Positions 35,050 to 43,344 of a stretch of 64,000 nucleotides of DNA are shown in pieces (the stretch's first letter is position 1; each line of letters opens with the position of its first letter). Where the stretch lies: assembly GCF_030373445.1 (NCBI RefSeq), contig NZ_JAUCYU010000005.1:264059-328058 (forward strand). Direction: 5' to 3'. The notes under the pieces are model-generated. The model saw only the letters and a list, made by a program, of their open reading frames with translations, had not been told where the DNA came from and searched no databases. The position numbers and the translations under genes are program-made. The DNA is from Roseovarius sp. (lineage in GTDB: Bacteria > Pseudomonadota > Alphaproteobacteria > Rhodobacterales > Rhodobacteraceae).

Positions 35050-35684
35050 GCGGGGGCCTCGAAATTGTGGCTGCGGAAGGCGTGGCGCGCATGGGCGAAA
35101 GCGGAGAGGCCGGAGCCCTTGAGGCGGGATTCGAAGGCCTGGCGGCTGATGCCGAGGGTGCGGGCGCGCTCGGCATTGGTGGTGTGGGTGGGGTCGAGCA
35201 GGGTGACGGCGACCGCCTCGGCCTGTTGGGCGGTCCAGCCGCTGACGATCCAGTCGGCGAGCGCGATGACGCCGCGCTGCCAGTCGGTGACGCCGTGGCC
35301 GGCGATGGCGGCGGTCTCGGTGTCGAGGGTTTCGAGCAGGTCGCCGGAAGTGACGAAGGCCGCGCCGGAGGCGTCGGAGAGGTCGGCGGTGCCGGGGGAG
35401 TCGACCGGGCCGAGGCCGATGGCGATGCGGGTGGCGAGCCCGGTATCGGCCGCGCGCAGGGTGGCGGCGAGGGCGAGATACGCGTGAAGGGCAAGGTGCG
35501 GATCGGGCAGGAGGACCTGCCAGCCATCGCCGCGGTTCCGGGTGAAGCGGGCGGGGAATCCGTGAACGGTTTCAAGGGATTGCGCGGCGTTCTTCAGGCT
35601 GTCCATGGCCGCGTCGACCGCCGTGGCGGGGACGTCGCGGGAGCCGATCAGATCGCCGGTGAAGACAGCCTGCACGCGGGGCAT
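35046..35684 (-). CDS. SatD family protein with C-terminal helix-turn-helix
   Basis: A 212-residue protein that begins MPRVQAVFTGDLIGSRDVPA, typical of the SatD family (a nucleotidyl-cyclase-like N domain, with RNRGDGWQVLLP), and ends with a helix-turn-helix (NAERARTLGISRQAFESRLK). Biochemical role is not established. It probably binds the three 29-bp repeats that cover its own promoter, an inference from position and from the HTH. The ATG at 35684 is chosen because the family motif starts there; longer forms run through the promoter. Confidence 0.85.
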   Translation of the reverse strand: MPRVQAVFTGDLIGSRDVPATAVDAAMDSLKNAAQSLETVHGFPARFTRNRGDGWQVLLPDPHLALHAYLALAATLRAADTGLATRIAIGLGPVDSPGTADLSDASGAAFVTSGDLLETLDTETAAIAGHGVTDWQRGVIALADWIVSGWTAQQAEAVAVTLLDPTHTTNAERARTLGISRQAFESRLKGSGLSAFAHARHAFRSHNFEAPA

Positions 35685-35711
35685 GACAGGGAAACCCTTT
35701 GCATTCGTTAG

Positions 35712-35798
35712 ATGCAAGTTATAAGGGTTGCTTTGCGCTAATGCAAGTGAAAAGGCTTGCTTGGCGAAGATGCAAGCCAAAAGGCTTGCTTTTACATG
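35712..35798 (-). repeat. three tandem 29-bp repeats with inverted-repeat cores upstream of satD
   Basis: Units at 35712-35740, 35741-35769 and 35770-35798 each begin ATGCAAG on the plus strand and share AAGG(G/C)TTGCTT. The third contains the perfect palindrome GCAAGCC-AAAA-GGCTTGC. Read on the gene strand the 22-bp core is AAGCAAgCCTTtTnnCTTGCAT followed by 7 less conserved bases. The last unit overlaps the sufT stop codon. Confidence 0.88.
35718..35746 (-). promoter_or_regulatory. sigma70-type promoter of satD-DUF3307
   Basis: On the minus strand TTGCAT (35746-35741), a 17-base spacer and TATAAC (35723-35718). The -35 lies in repeat unit 2 and the -10 in unit 1, so a protein bound to the repeats would block RNA polymerase. 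Confidence 0.65.
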
Positions 35799-36154
35799 AA
35801 GCCCAGTTCGAGCCTTGCCTCGTCGGACATCATGTCCATGCCCCAGGGCGGCTCCCACGTGAGCTCGACATCGACATGCTTGACGCCTTCCAGCGGCTCG
35901 ATCGCGTCGGCGACCCAGCCCGGCATTTCGCCGGCGACGGGGCAGCCCGGCGCGGTCAGCGTCATGATGACACGCACGGCGTTTTCCTTGTCGATGTCGA
36001 TCGTGTAGACCAGCCCGAGATCGTAGATATTGACAGGGATTTCAGGGTCGTAGACGGAACGGCATGCCTCGACCACCGGCTCGTAGAGCGGGTGTTCCGT
36101 GCTGGACGGTGCGATGAGAGGGGTGCCCTCGAGCGGTTCCGGGCTCTGAGTCAT
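35792..36154 (-). CDS. sufT: SUF-system Fe-S maturation protein SufT (DUF59/MIP18 family)
   Basis: A 120-residue DUF59 protein: EACRSVYDPEIPVNIYDLGL, VIMTLTAPGCPVAGEMPGWV with the conserved cysteine, and VDVELTWEPPWGMDMMSDEA. Family members help maturation of Fe-S proteins and lie in or near suf operons. No sufBCDS genes are in the window. Its stop is embedded in the repeat array that precedes satD. Confidence 0.9.
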   Translation of the reverse strand: MTQSPEPLEGTPLIAPSSTEHPLYEPVVEACRSVYDPEIPVNIYDLGLVYTIDIDKENAVRVIMTLTAPGCPVAGEMPGWVADAIEPLEGVKHVDVELTWEPPWGMDMMSDEARLELGFM

Positions 36155-36229
36155 CGGGTATTCCTGACGTTCCTATCCTGAGAGAACATATAGGATTTAT
36201 CGGCGGCGGCGTCCAGAGGGCGCGGGGGG

Positions 36230-37654
36230 TCAGGTCTCCTTTGACGCACCCTGGGAGGTGGACTTGCGGCGGCGGATCGGGACGGGGCGGACGCGGGCCT
36301 CGATCTGTTCGTAGAGCTTGCCGACGATGTTCTTGCCGGTCGAGGTTTCGATGCCCTCGAAACCGGGGGAGGAATTGACCTCGAGCACCTTGGGCCCGGT
36401 TTCCGAGCGCAGGAGGTCGACGCCGGCCATGTTGAGGTCGAAGGCGCGGGCGGCGCGGACGGCGGTTTCGCGTTCCTCCTTGGTGATGCGGACGGATTTG
36501 GCGGTGCCGCCGCGGTGCAGGTTGGAGCGGAAATCGCCTTCGGCGCCGGTGCGTTTCATCGAGGCCACGACCTTGCCGCCGATCACGAGGCAGCGGATGT
36601 CCTCGCCCGCCGCCTCCTTGACGAAGCTTTGCACGAGGAAGTTGGCCTTGAGCCCGCGGAAGGCGTCAATGACGGATTCGGCGGCTTTCTTGGTTTCGGC
36701 CAGCACGACGCCCTTGCCCTGCGTCGATTCCAGCAGCTTGACGATCAGGGGCGTGGTGCCCACGAGGCTGATGATGTTGGCGGTGTCGCGGGGCGAGCTG
36801 GCGAAGGCGGTGTTGGGCATGCCGATGCGGGCGCGGGCCATGATCTGGTGGGCGTAGAGCTTGTCGCGGCTGGCGGAAATGCCGGCGGCGCCGTTGACGC
36901 AATAGGTGCCGATGGTCTCGAACTGGCGGATGATGGCGGCGCCGTAGGGGGTGATCGAGGCGCCGATGCGGGGGATCACCGCGTCGAAGCGGGGCAGGCG
37001 CTTGCCGTCGTAATGCACCTCGGGGGCCAGCGCGTTGATGGCCATGTAGCAGCGGGTGGTGTTGATCACCTCGACCGCGTGGCCGCGTTTCTCGCCCTCC
37101 TCGACGAGACGGCGGGTGGAGTAGTTGTCTTCCCGGCTGAGCACGCAGATGCGGAGTGCCCGTTTCGGCGCCACCTCGCGCATGCGGGAGGTGTGGTAGA
37201 CGTCGTAGCTGAGTTCCGGTTGCAGGAAGCGGTCGGTGGCGGCGATCGAGATGTGATCCTTCATCGCCTGCCGGCCCAGCAGCATCCGCGAGGTCATGGT
37301 CGACCGGTTGGTGAGCGTGATCTCGATGGGCCATTTCTGGCCGTTGACCAGAAGGGTGCTTTCGATGACGTAGCGCATCTCCTTCTCGCCGTTGGAGGAG
37401 GCGACCTCGCGCCGGTCGACGATGTTGGCGGAGCAGGGAATCACCAGGTCGTCACGCCCGGGGATGGGGTGGACGGTGAAGCGCACCTTGGGCTTCGCCT
37501 GGGTGCCGAAGGTCTCGATATCGAAGGCGTGAAGGGCCGAGGTGCGGGCGCCGGTATCGACCTTGGCGCGCAGGGCGGGGACGCCCAGATCGGGGAGCGA
37601 TATCCATTCTTCCCATCCGAATTGCAGTGTTTCCGGCGTTTCGGATTGGGTCAT
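36230..37654 (-). CDS. fusion of RimK-type aspartic/zinc protease domain and RimK ATP-grasp ligase
   Basis: A 474-residue two-domain protein. Residues 1-150 match the retropepsin-like 'RimK/LysX' domain (ALRAKVDTGARTSALHAFDI with the DTGA motif; MLLGRQAMKDHISI). Residues about 165-450 form an ATP-grasp enzyme like RimK, which adds glutamate to proteins or peptides (GIGMP-like RARIGMPNTAFASSP, LIVKLLESTQGKGVVLAETK, GVDLLRSETGPKVLEVNSSP). In many bacteria the two domains are encoded by separate neighbouring genes. The substrate is unknown; one half could make and the other could cut the same peptide bond. Confidence 0.88.
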   Translation of the reverse strand: MTQSETPETLQFGWEEWISLPDLGVPALRAKVDTGARTSALHAFDIETFGTQAKPKVRFTVHPIPGRDDLVIPCSANIVDRREVASSNGEKEMRYVIESTLLVNGQKWPIEITLTNRSTMTSRMLLGRQAMKDHISIAATDRFLQPELSYDVYHTSRMREVAPKRALRICVLSREDNYSTRRLVEEGEKRGHAVEVINTTRCYMAINALAPEVHYDGKRLPRFDAVIPRIGASITPYGAAIIRQFETIGTYCVNGAAGISASRDKLYAHQIMARARIGMPNTAFASSPRDTANIISLVGTTPLIVKLLESTQGKGVVLAETKKAAESVIDAFRGLKANFLVQSFVKEAAGEDIRCLVIGGKVVASMKRTGAEGDFRSNLHRGGTAKSVRITKEERETAVRAARAFDLNMAGVDLLRSETGPKVLEVNSSPGFEGIETSTGKNIVGKLYEQIEARVRPVPIRRRKSTSQGASKET

Positions 37655-37787
37655 GAACGTCTCCCTCTAGATCTTGATCGGGGCGTCTTGATGCGCCTTT
37701 GGCCCTGCTGGCCCGATACCAGCATGTATGGAGATATGACACAAGGACGTCTTGGCAAACCGGGAAATCCGGTGCATTTGGGCCGCC

Positions 37788-38915
37788 ATGACGCGATTTT
37801 CCTTTTCCCTGAACGCCACCGACGGCCCGGCCCGGACGGGCAAGATTTCCACGCCGCGGGGCGAGATCCGGACGCCGGCCTTCATGCCGGTGGGCACCGC
37901 CGGCACGGTCAAGGCGATGCTGCCCGGAAGCGTGCGCGAGACCGGGGCGGATATCCTGCTGGGCAATACCTATCACCTGATGCTGCGCCCCGGGGCGGAG
38001 CGAGTGGCGCGGCTGGGTGGGCTGCACCGGTTCATGAACTGGGAGCGGCCGATCCTGACGGATAGCGGCGGGTTCCAGGTGATGAGCCTTGCGGGATTGC
38101 GGAAGCTGACCGAGGCGGGGGTGACCTTCAAGAGTCATATCGACGGCTCGAAGCACGAGCTGACGCCGGAGCGGTCGATGGAGATCCAGCGGCTGCTGGG
38201 GTCGGATATCGTGATGTGTTTCGACGAGTGCCCGGCGCTGCCCGCGAGCGAGGAGGCCGTCGCCGAGAGCATGCGGCTGTCGATGCGGTGGGCGGCCCGG
38301 TCGAAGGAGGCGTTCGGCGACCGCCCCGGATACGCGCTCTTCGGCATCCAGCAGGGGGGCGTGACGCAGGAGCTGCGGGCCGAGAGCGCCGAGAAGCTTG
38401 TGGAGATCGGCTTCGACGGCTACGCGGTCGGCGGGCTGGCCGTGGGCGAGGGGCAGGAGGCGATGTTCGGCGTGCTGGATTACGCGCCGGGGATGCTGCC
38501 CGAGGACCGGCCGCGCTACCTGATGGGGGTGGGCAAGCCGGATGACATCGTCGGCGCCGTGAAGCGCGGGATCGACATGATGGATTGCGTGCTGCCCTCG
38601 CGCTCCGGCCGGACGGGGCAGGCGTGGACGCGGCGGGGACAGGTCAACATCAAGAACGCGCGGCACATGGATGACCCGCGGCCGCTGGACGAGGATTGCA
38701 CCTGTCCGGCCTGCCGGAACTATTCACGGGCCTACCTGCACCACGTCTTCCGCAGCCAGGAGATCATCAGCTCAATGCTGCTGACCTGGCACAACCTGCA
38801 TTACTACCAGCAGATCATGGAGGGGATGCGCGGAGCCATCGCGGCGGGCACTTTCGCGGAATGGGAGGCGGCGTTCCATGCGGGCCGCGCCGAGGGGGAT
38901 ATCGAGCCGGTTTGA
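37788..38915 (+). CDS. tgt: tRNA-guanine transglycosylase
   Basis: Exchanges guanine-34 for preQ1 in tRNAs with GUN anticodons during queuosine synthesis. The 375-residue protein has the catalytic aspartates in [13 protein letters not shown] and [19 protein letters not shown], and zinc ligands in [18 protein letters not shown] with a later His. The tRNA-Asp (GUC) genes of this window are among its substrates. ATG at 37788 gives the family start [13 protein letters not shown]; an in-frame start at 37752 is less likely. Confidence 0.96.
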   Translation: MTRFSFSLNATDGPARTGKISTPRGEIRTPAFMPVGTAGTVKAMLPGSVRETGADILLGNTYHLMLRPGAERVARLGGLHRFMNWERPILTDSGGFQVMSLAGLRKLTEAGVTFKSHIDGSKHELTPERSMEIQRLLGSDIVMCFDECPALPASEEAVAESMRLSMRWAARSKEAFGDRPGYALFGIQQGGVTQELRAESAEKLVEIGFDGYAVGGLAVGEGQEAMFGVLDYAPGMLPEDRPRYLMGVGKPDDIVGAVKRGIDMMDCVLPSRSGRTGQAWTRRGQVNIKNARHMDDPRPLDEDCTCPACRNYSRAYLHHVFRSQEIISSMLLTWHNLHYYQQIMEGMRGAIAAGTFAEWEAAFHAGRAEGDIEPV

Positions 38916-38927
38916 AGGGGCGGGGGG

Positions 38928-38970
38928 CGCATTCTTGAAAAGAATGCGGGGCGAAGTCTTTTAAAGACTT
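38928..38970 (+). terminator. two successive hairpins after tgt
   Basis: CGCATTCTT-GAA-AAGAATGCG (38928-38948) is a 9-bp perfect hairpin, and AAGTCTTT-T-AAAGACTT (38954-38970) is a second inverted repeat immediately after. They begin 13 bases after the tgt stop, and the 293-base gap to lon holds no gene. Confidence 0.7.
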
Positions 38971-39208
38971 TGAATGGCGCCCCTGCACACGCGCGCACAT
39001 AGCTGTGACCAAGTTGCACGGGCCGGCCACGGGCCCTGAAAAAGCTGGGGATTTGCCGCTTGCCCCCGTTGTCACTGCGGGGCATGGTTGTTGGATGGAA
39101 GGTTGAAAGAAGGGTGGAACCGCCCCAGATTAACTTTCTGGAAACGGAGACGGACGGGGCTGCCGATAAACGGGGCCGGAGCCGTCTTGCCAAGAACAGG
39201 ACAAGAGC

Positions 39209-41617
39209 ATGCAAGAACCCCTCAATCAATCCTACCCGGTGCTTCCGCTGCGCGACATCGTGGTCTTCCCCCACATGATCGTGCCGCTTTTCGTGGGCCG
39301 TGAAAAATCGGTCCGGGCGCTGGAAGAGGTCATGCAGGACGACAAGCAGATCCTGCTGTCGAGCCAGGTCGACCCGAGCGAGGACGACCCGTCGGCCGAC
39401 GGGATCTACCGCGCCGGCGTGCTGGCCAACGTGCTGCAGCTTCTGAAGCTGCCCGACGGCACCGTGAAGGTGCTGGTCGAAGGGGTGGCGCGGGTGCGCA
39501 TCACCGATTACCTCGAGAACGAGGATTTCTTCGAGGCGCGCGCCGAGTACCTGAACGAGATGCCGGGCGACGCCGCCACGATCACCGCGCTTCTGCGCAC
39601 GGTGACGGACGAGTTCGCGCGCTACGCCAAGGTCAAGAAGAACATCCCCGAGGAAGCGCTGTCGGCCGTGGCCGAGAGCGAGGAGCCCGCGAAGCTGGCC
39701 GATCTCGTGGCCGGACACCTCGGCATCGAGGTGGCGCAGAAGCAGGAGCTTCTGGAGACGCTGAGCGTGAGCGAGCGGCTGGAGAAGGTCTATGGCCTGA
39801 TGCAGGGCGAGATGAGCGTTCTGCAGGTCGAGAAGAAGATCAAGACCCGCGTCAAGAGCCAGATGGAGCGCACCCAGCGTGAGTACTACCTGAATGAGCA
39901 GATGAAGGCCATTCAGAAGGAGCTGGGCGACGGCGAGGACGGCGAGGGCGAGATCGCCGAGCTGGAAGAGAAGATCGCCGAGACCAAGCTGTCGAAAGAG
40001 GCGCGCGAGAAGGCCGAGGGCGAGCTGAAGAAGCTCAAGAACATGAGCCCGATGAGTGCCGAGGCGACGGTTGTGCGCAACTACCTCGACTGGATGCTGA
40101 GCATTCCGTGGAACAAGAAGAGCCGGGTCAAGAAGGACCTGAGCCGCGCCGAGGAGATTCTCGACGCCGATCACCACGGGCTGGAGAAGGTCAAGGAGCG
40201 GATCGTCGAATACCTGGCGGTTCAGCAGCGTTCCAAGAAGCTGAAAGGCCCGATCATGTGCCTTGTCGGCCCTCCGGGCGTGGGCAAGACGTCGCTCGGC
40301 CAGTCGGTGGCGAAGGCCACGGGCCGCGAGTTCATCCGCATCAGCCTTGGCGGCGTGCGCGATGAAAGCGAGATCCGCGGGCACCGCCGGACCTATATCG
40401 GCTCGATGCCGGGCAAGATCATCCAGGCGCTGAAGAAGGCCAAGTCGACCAACCCGCTCATCTTGCTCGACGAGATCGACAAGATGGGACAGGATTTCCG
40501 CGGCGACCCGGCAAGTGCCATGCTCGAGGTGCTTGATCCGGAACAGAACGGCACTTTCGTGGACCACTATCTCGAGGTGGAATACGACCTGTCGAACGTC
40601 ATGTTCCTGACCACGGCCAACAGCTACAACATGCCCGAGCCGCTGAAGGACCGGATGGAGATCATCCCGCTGGCGGGTTACACCGAGGACGAAAAGCGCG
40701 AGATCGCCAAGCAGCACCTCGTTCCGAAGCAGATCAAGAACCACGGTCTGAAGAAGAAGGAGTTCGAGCTGACCGACGAGGCGCTGACCGACATCATCCG
40801 CCTGTATACGCGGGAGGCCGGTGTGCGGAACCTCGAGCGCGAGATCGCCAAGGTGGCGCGGAAGGCCGTGACCCGGATCATCCGGAAGAAGGACGAGACG
40901 ATCACGGTGACGCGCGAGAACCTGGGCGACTTCCTGGGCGTGAAGAAGTACAAGTTCGGGCTGGCCGAGGAGCGTGACCAGGTCGGGGTCGTGACCGGGC
41001 TGGCCTATACGTCGGTCGGGGGCGAGCTTCTGAACATCGAGGCGCTGCGCCTGCCGGGCAAGGGCCGGATGAAGACAACCGGGACGCTGGGCGACGTGAT
41101 GAAGGAGTCGATCGACGCGGCCAGTTCCTACGTGCGGTCGATCGCGCCGGAAATCGGGGTGAAGCCGCCGCAGTTCGAGAAGTGGGATATCCACGTGCAC
41201 GTGCCCGAGGGTGCGACGCCCAAGGACGGGCCGAGCGCGGGTCTTGCCATGGTGACCTCGATCGTCTCGGTGCTGACGGGCATCCCGGTGCGCAAGGATA
41301 TCGCGATGACCGGCGAGGTGACGCTGCGCGGCAACGCGCTGCCGATCGGCGGGCTGAAGGAGAAGCTTCTCGCGGCGCTCAGGGGCGGTATCAAGACCGT
41401 GCTGATCCCGCGGGAGAACGAGAAGGACCTGACCGAGATCCCCGACAACGTGAAGGAGGGGCTGAAGATCGTGCCCGTCGATCACGTGCGCGACGTGCTG
41501 AAGCTGGCGCTGACCGAAGAGCCAGAGCCCGTCGACTGGGACGAGGCCGCCGAGGAAGCCGCCGCAGCCGAGGCCGCGCGGAAATCCGGCGAGGGGTCGG
41601 GCGCGGTGGCGCACTGA
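39209..41617 (+). CDS. lon: ATP-dependent protease Lon
   Basis: Cytoplasmic AAA+ serine protease for misfolded and regulatory proteins. The 802-residue protein has the LAN substrate domain ([20 protein letters not shown]), Walker A in [19 protein letters not shown], Walker B in [13 protein letters not shown], and the Ser-Lys dyad in [14 protein letters not shown] and [17 protein letters not shown]. Full length, and the Ala-rich C-terminus is normal for the group. Own promoter likely in the 293-base upstream gap. Confidence 0.97.
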   Translation: MQEPLNQSYPVLPLRDIVVFPHMIVPLFVGREKSVRALEEVMQDDKQILLSSQVDPSEDDPSADGIYRAGVLANVLQLLKLPDGTVKVLVEGVARVRITDYLENEDFFEARAEYLNEMPGDAATITALLRTVTDEFARYAKVKKNIPEEALSAVAESEEPAKLADLVAGHLGIEVAQKQELLETLSVSERLEKVYGLMQGEMSVLQVEKKIKTRVKSQMERTQREYYLNEQMKAIQKELGDGEDGEGEIAELEEKIAETKLSKEAREKAEGELKKLKNMSPMSAEATVVRNYLDWMLSIPWNKKSRVKKDLSRAEEILDADHHGLEKVKERIVEYLAVQQRSKKLKGPIMCLVGPPGVGKTSLGQSVAKATGREFIRISLGGVRDESEIRGHRRTYIGSMPGKIIQALKKAKSTNPLILLDEIDKMGQDFRGDPASAMLEVLDPEQNGTFVDHYLEVEYDLSNVMFLTTANSYNMPEPLKDRMEIIPLAGYTEDEKREIAKQHLVPKQIKNHGLKKKEFELTDEALTDIIRLYTREAGVRNLEREIAKVARKAVTRIIRKKDETITVTRENLGDFLGVKKYKFGLAEERDQVGVVTGLAYTSVGGELLNIEALRLPGKGRMKTTGTLGDVMKESIDAASSYVRSIAPEIGVKPPQFEKWDIHVHVPEGATPKDGPSAGLAMVTSIVSVLTGIPVRKDIAMTGEVTLRGNALPIGGLKEKLLAALRGGIKTVLIPRENEKDLTEIPDNVKEGLKIVPVDHVRDVLKLALTEEPEPVDWDEAAEEAAAAEAARKSGEGSGAVAH

Positions 41618-41644
41618 TCCTTCGGGTTCATGAGAGTTGAGAGG

Positions 41645-41669
41645 GGGCGTCCTGCGGGGCGCCCTTTTT
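41645..41669 (+). terminator. intrinsic terminator of lon
   Basis: GGGCGTCC (41645-41652) pairs with GGGCGCCC (41657-41664), one G-T pair, over a TGCG loop, and is followed by TTTTT. It begins 28 bases after the lon stop. Confidence 0.88.
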
Positions 41670-41689
41670 CCTTGTTGTCGGGGTTGGGG

Positions 41690-41713
41690 CAGGTGGGTTT
41701 CACCCACCCTACG
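41690..41713. repeat. short GGTGGGTTTCACCCACC palindrome
   Basis: GGTGGGT-TTC-ACCCACC followed by CTACGGGGC in the 277-base gap between lon and the SRPBCC gene. This kind of sequence is a frequent intergenic repeat in many proteobacterial genomes. Apart from it and the lon terminator I see nothing in this gap. Confidence 0.6.
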
Positions 41714-41894
41714 GGGCATGGTTGCGCGCAACGGGCCTTGCCCGGGGGTTCCGGTGGCGCGAGGTCCCGGCTCGGGGGCCGGGACGGGATTGTTCTGGGG
41801 CTGGATCGCGCCCGCAGGGGCGGGCACGTATCGGCGGGACAAGCCGGTTGCGGCGTGGTTTAAGGGCGTCGACCAGTCAGCCCGGAGCGCCGCG

Positions 41895-42335
41895 ATGAAG
41901 ACCGTACGCCTTACCCATGACTACCCCGTTGCGCCCGAGCGCCTTTGGGCGCTGGCCACGGATTACGATGCGCTGGCGCGGGTGATGGAGGGGGTTGTCA
42001 CCTTCGAGGGCCTGCCCGAGGGGCGGGTGCGGGAAGGGCAGAAGATCGACGTCATGGTCTCGCTTTTCGGCCGGCTGCCGAAGCAGCCCTATCGCATGGA
42101 GGTGCTGGAATGCGATGACGACCGGATGGTCCTGCGCTCGTCGGAGAAGGGGGCGGGGGTGAAGGCGTGGCGGCATACGATGCGCGTGACGCCCACGGCG
42201 CAGGGTAGCCGGCTGACCGACCGGATCGAGATCGAGGCGGGGCTGCTGACCGGGCTGTTCGCGCTTTGGGCACGGTACCTGTACGGCGCGCGGCACAAGC
42301 CGCGGCTGCGGTTGCTGGAGGAAGGGGCGTTCTAG
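41895..42335 (+). CDS. SRPBCC (START-like) superfamily protein
   Basis: A 146-residue protein with the polyketide-cyclase/START-like pattern: MKTVRLTHDYPVAPERLWAL, DALARVMEGVVTFEGLPEGR, and a C-terminal helix after DRIEIEAGLLTGLFALWARY. These proteins have a hydrophobic ligand cavity; no ligand can be named. The frame is open upstream to 41637, but that part covers the lon terminator, so ATG at 41895 is preferred. Confidence 0.8.
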   Translation: MKTVRLTHDYPVAPERLWALATDYDALARVMEGVVTFEGLPEGRVREGQKIDVMVSLFGRLPKQPYRMEVLECDDDRMVLRSSEKGAGVKAWRHTMRVTPTAQGSRLTDRIEIEAGLLTGLFALWARYLYGARHKPRLRLLEEGAF

Positions 42336-42362
42336 GGCGTTCCGGGGGCGGGCACGAAAGCC

Positions 42363-42386
42363 GCGCGCGGAGCGGTCTCCGCGCGC
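42363..42386 (+). terminator. 10-bp GC hairpin between convergent genes
   Basis: GCGCGCGGAG (42363-42372) pairs perfectly with CTCCGCGCGC (42377-42386) over CGGT, 28 bases after the SRPBCC stop and before the convergent small gene. Confidence 0.7.
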
Positions 42387-42429
42387 TGTCGGTCGTCGCC
42401 GTCAGGCCGCCCGTATCAGGGCGACGGGG

Positions 42430-42621
42430 TCAGAGCGACGGGCCGAGGATGATGGCGATCACCGCCACGGCCGCGATCAGCCCCTCGACATTCGAGGAAT
42501 TGTCGACGGCGTCGACCATGACCACGTCGGGCGTGATGACCGTATCGTTCAGCGAGCCCGCGTGGGCGGTTCCAGCAGCCAGAAGGGCGGCAATTGCGGC
42601 GGCAGCCAAAGTCTTTTTCAC
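42430..42621 (-). CDS. small exported/membrane peptide
   Basis: A 63-residue protein starting with GTG. It has a canonical signal peptide (MKKTLAAAAIAALLAAGTAHA), a short polar stretch (SLNDTVITPDVVMVDAVDNS) and a final hydrophobic helix (EGLIAAVAVIAIILGPSL), so the mature product of about 42 residues would be membrane-associated. I do not recognise a family. A GGGGGAA site precedes the start, and a strong promoter lies upstream, which supports a real gene. Confidence 0.7.
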   Translation of the reverse strand: MKKTLAAAAIAALLAAGTAHAGSLNDTVITPDVVMVDAVDNSSNVEGLIAAVAVIAIILGPSL

Positions 42622-42650
42622 GGTATTCCCCCAATACTACATCTAGTCGG

Positions 42651-42679
42651 ATTAAAATGGCGAACCTACCACACGTCAA
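42651..42679 (-). promoter_or_regulatory. sigma70-type promoter of the small peptide gene
   Basis: On the minus strand TTGACG (42679-42674), a 17-base spacer and TTTAAT (42656-42651), about 30 bases before the GTG start of the 63-residue peptide. It is one of the best promoter matches in the window. Confidence 0.65.
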
Positions 42680-42747
42680 CTTGCTGGTAGTCAAATGACA
42701 AGAGAATCAGTAGGCTTGCCGCATAATTGAAGCAAAAGAGGCACACA

Positions 42748-43221
42748 ATGGCAGCGAGCAGCACCGGGTCGGGCAAGTCCGGGTCCTCCACCAAGTCATC
42801 CACCAAGAGCAAATCCACCTCCGCCAAGCCCGCACGGGCGGCGACCAAGCTTGCGCCGGGCAGCGCTTCGGCGGTCAAGCCGGTCGTGGCGAGCGAAAGC
42901 GCCGAAGACGGGGGCGGCGCCGAGCTGAAGAAGCGCGAGCTGATGGACGAGGTGATCAAGCGGTCGGGAGTGCGGAAGAAATTCGCCAAGCCGGTGATCG
43001 AAGCGATGATCGACGTCCTGGGCGAAGCGATACTGGAAGGCCGAGAAGTCAACCTGCAGCCCTTCGGCAAGATCAAGCAGCAGCGCACCAAGGATGCCGG
43101 CAATGCCCGCATCACCATCGCGCGCATCCGCCAGAGCAAGAACGCGGGCCCCGCGCTCGACCCGGAAGACCGCGCCGATGACGATAATTCGAACGAGACG
43201 GTTGCAGAGACCGTGGAGTAG
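42748..43221 (+). CDS. HU-family DNA-binding protein with long Ser/Lys/Ala N-terminal tail
   Basis: A 157-residue protein whose residues about 65-140 match the HU/IHF fold (KKRELMDEVIKRSGVRKKFA, KPVIEAMIDVLGEAILEGRE, VNLQPFGKIKQQRTKD). Ordinary HU is about 90 residues; here a 60-residue N-terminal tail rich in Ser, Lys, Thr and Ala (GKSGSSTKSSTKSKSTSAKP) resembles a histone H1 tail, and an acidic C-terminal tail follows. It probably compacts DNA; the tail may be a second DNA contact. ATG at 42748 is chosen; a TTG at 42727 is also in frame. Confidence 0.87.
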   Translation: MAASSTGSGKSGSSTKSSTKSKSTSAKPARAATKLAPGSASAVKPVVASESAEDGGGAELKKRELMDEVIKRSGVRKKFAKPVIEAMIDVLGEAILEGREVNLQPFGKIKQQRTKDAGNARITIARIRQSKNAGPALDPEDRADDDNSNETVAETVE

Positions 43222-43240
43222 CGCTAAGAGACGCGGCGGC

Positions 43241-43315
43241 GGGTGATTAGCTCAGTGGTAGAGCGCTTCGTTCACATCGAAGATGTCAGGAGTTCGAATC
43301 TCTTATCACCCACCA
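43241..43315 (+). tRNA. tRNA-Val (anticodon CAC)
   Basis: Full cloverleaf of 75 bases with encoded CCA: acceptor GGGTGAT/ATCACCC, D arm GCTC...GAGC, anticodon arm CTTCG-TTCACAT-CGAAG giving CAC, T arm with GTTCGAATC. It lies 19 bases after the HU gene. Confidence 0.95.
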
Positions 43316-43344
43316 TTTTCCCTTGATTTGCAGCGGGTTGCACG

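Noticed and set aside
35712..35798. CRISPR array
   Set aside because: Only three units, 29 bp head-to-tail with just about 7 variable bases between 22-bp cores, so there are no spacers; it is an operator-like array.
36155..36229. Frameshift or truncation of the RimK-like gene
   Set aside because: Both domains are complete and in one frame; the join is a genuine fusion.
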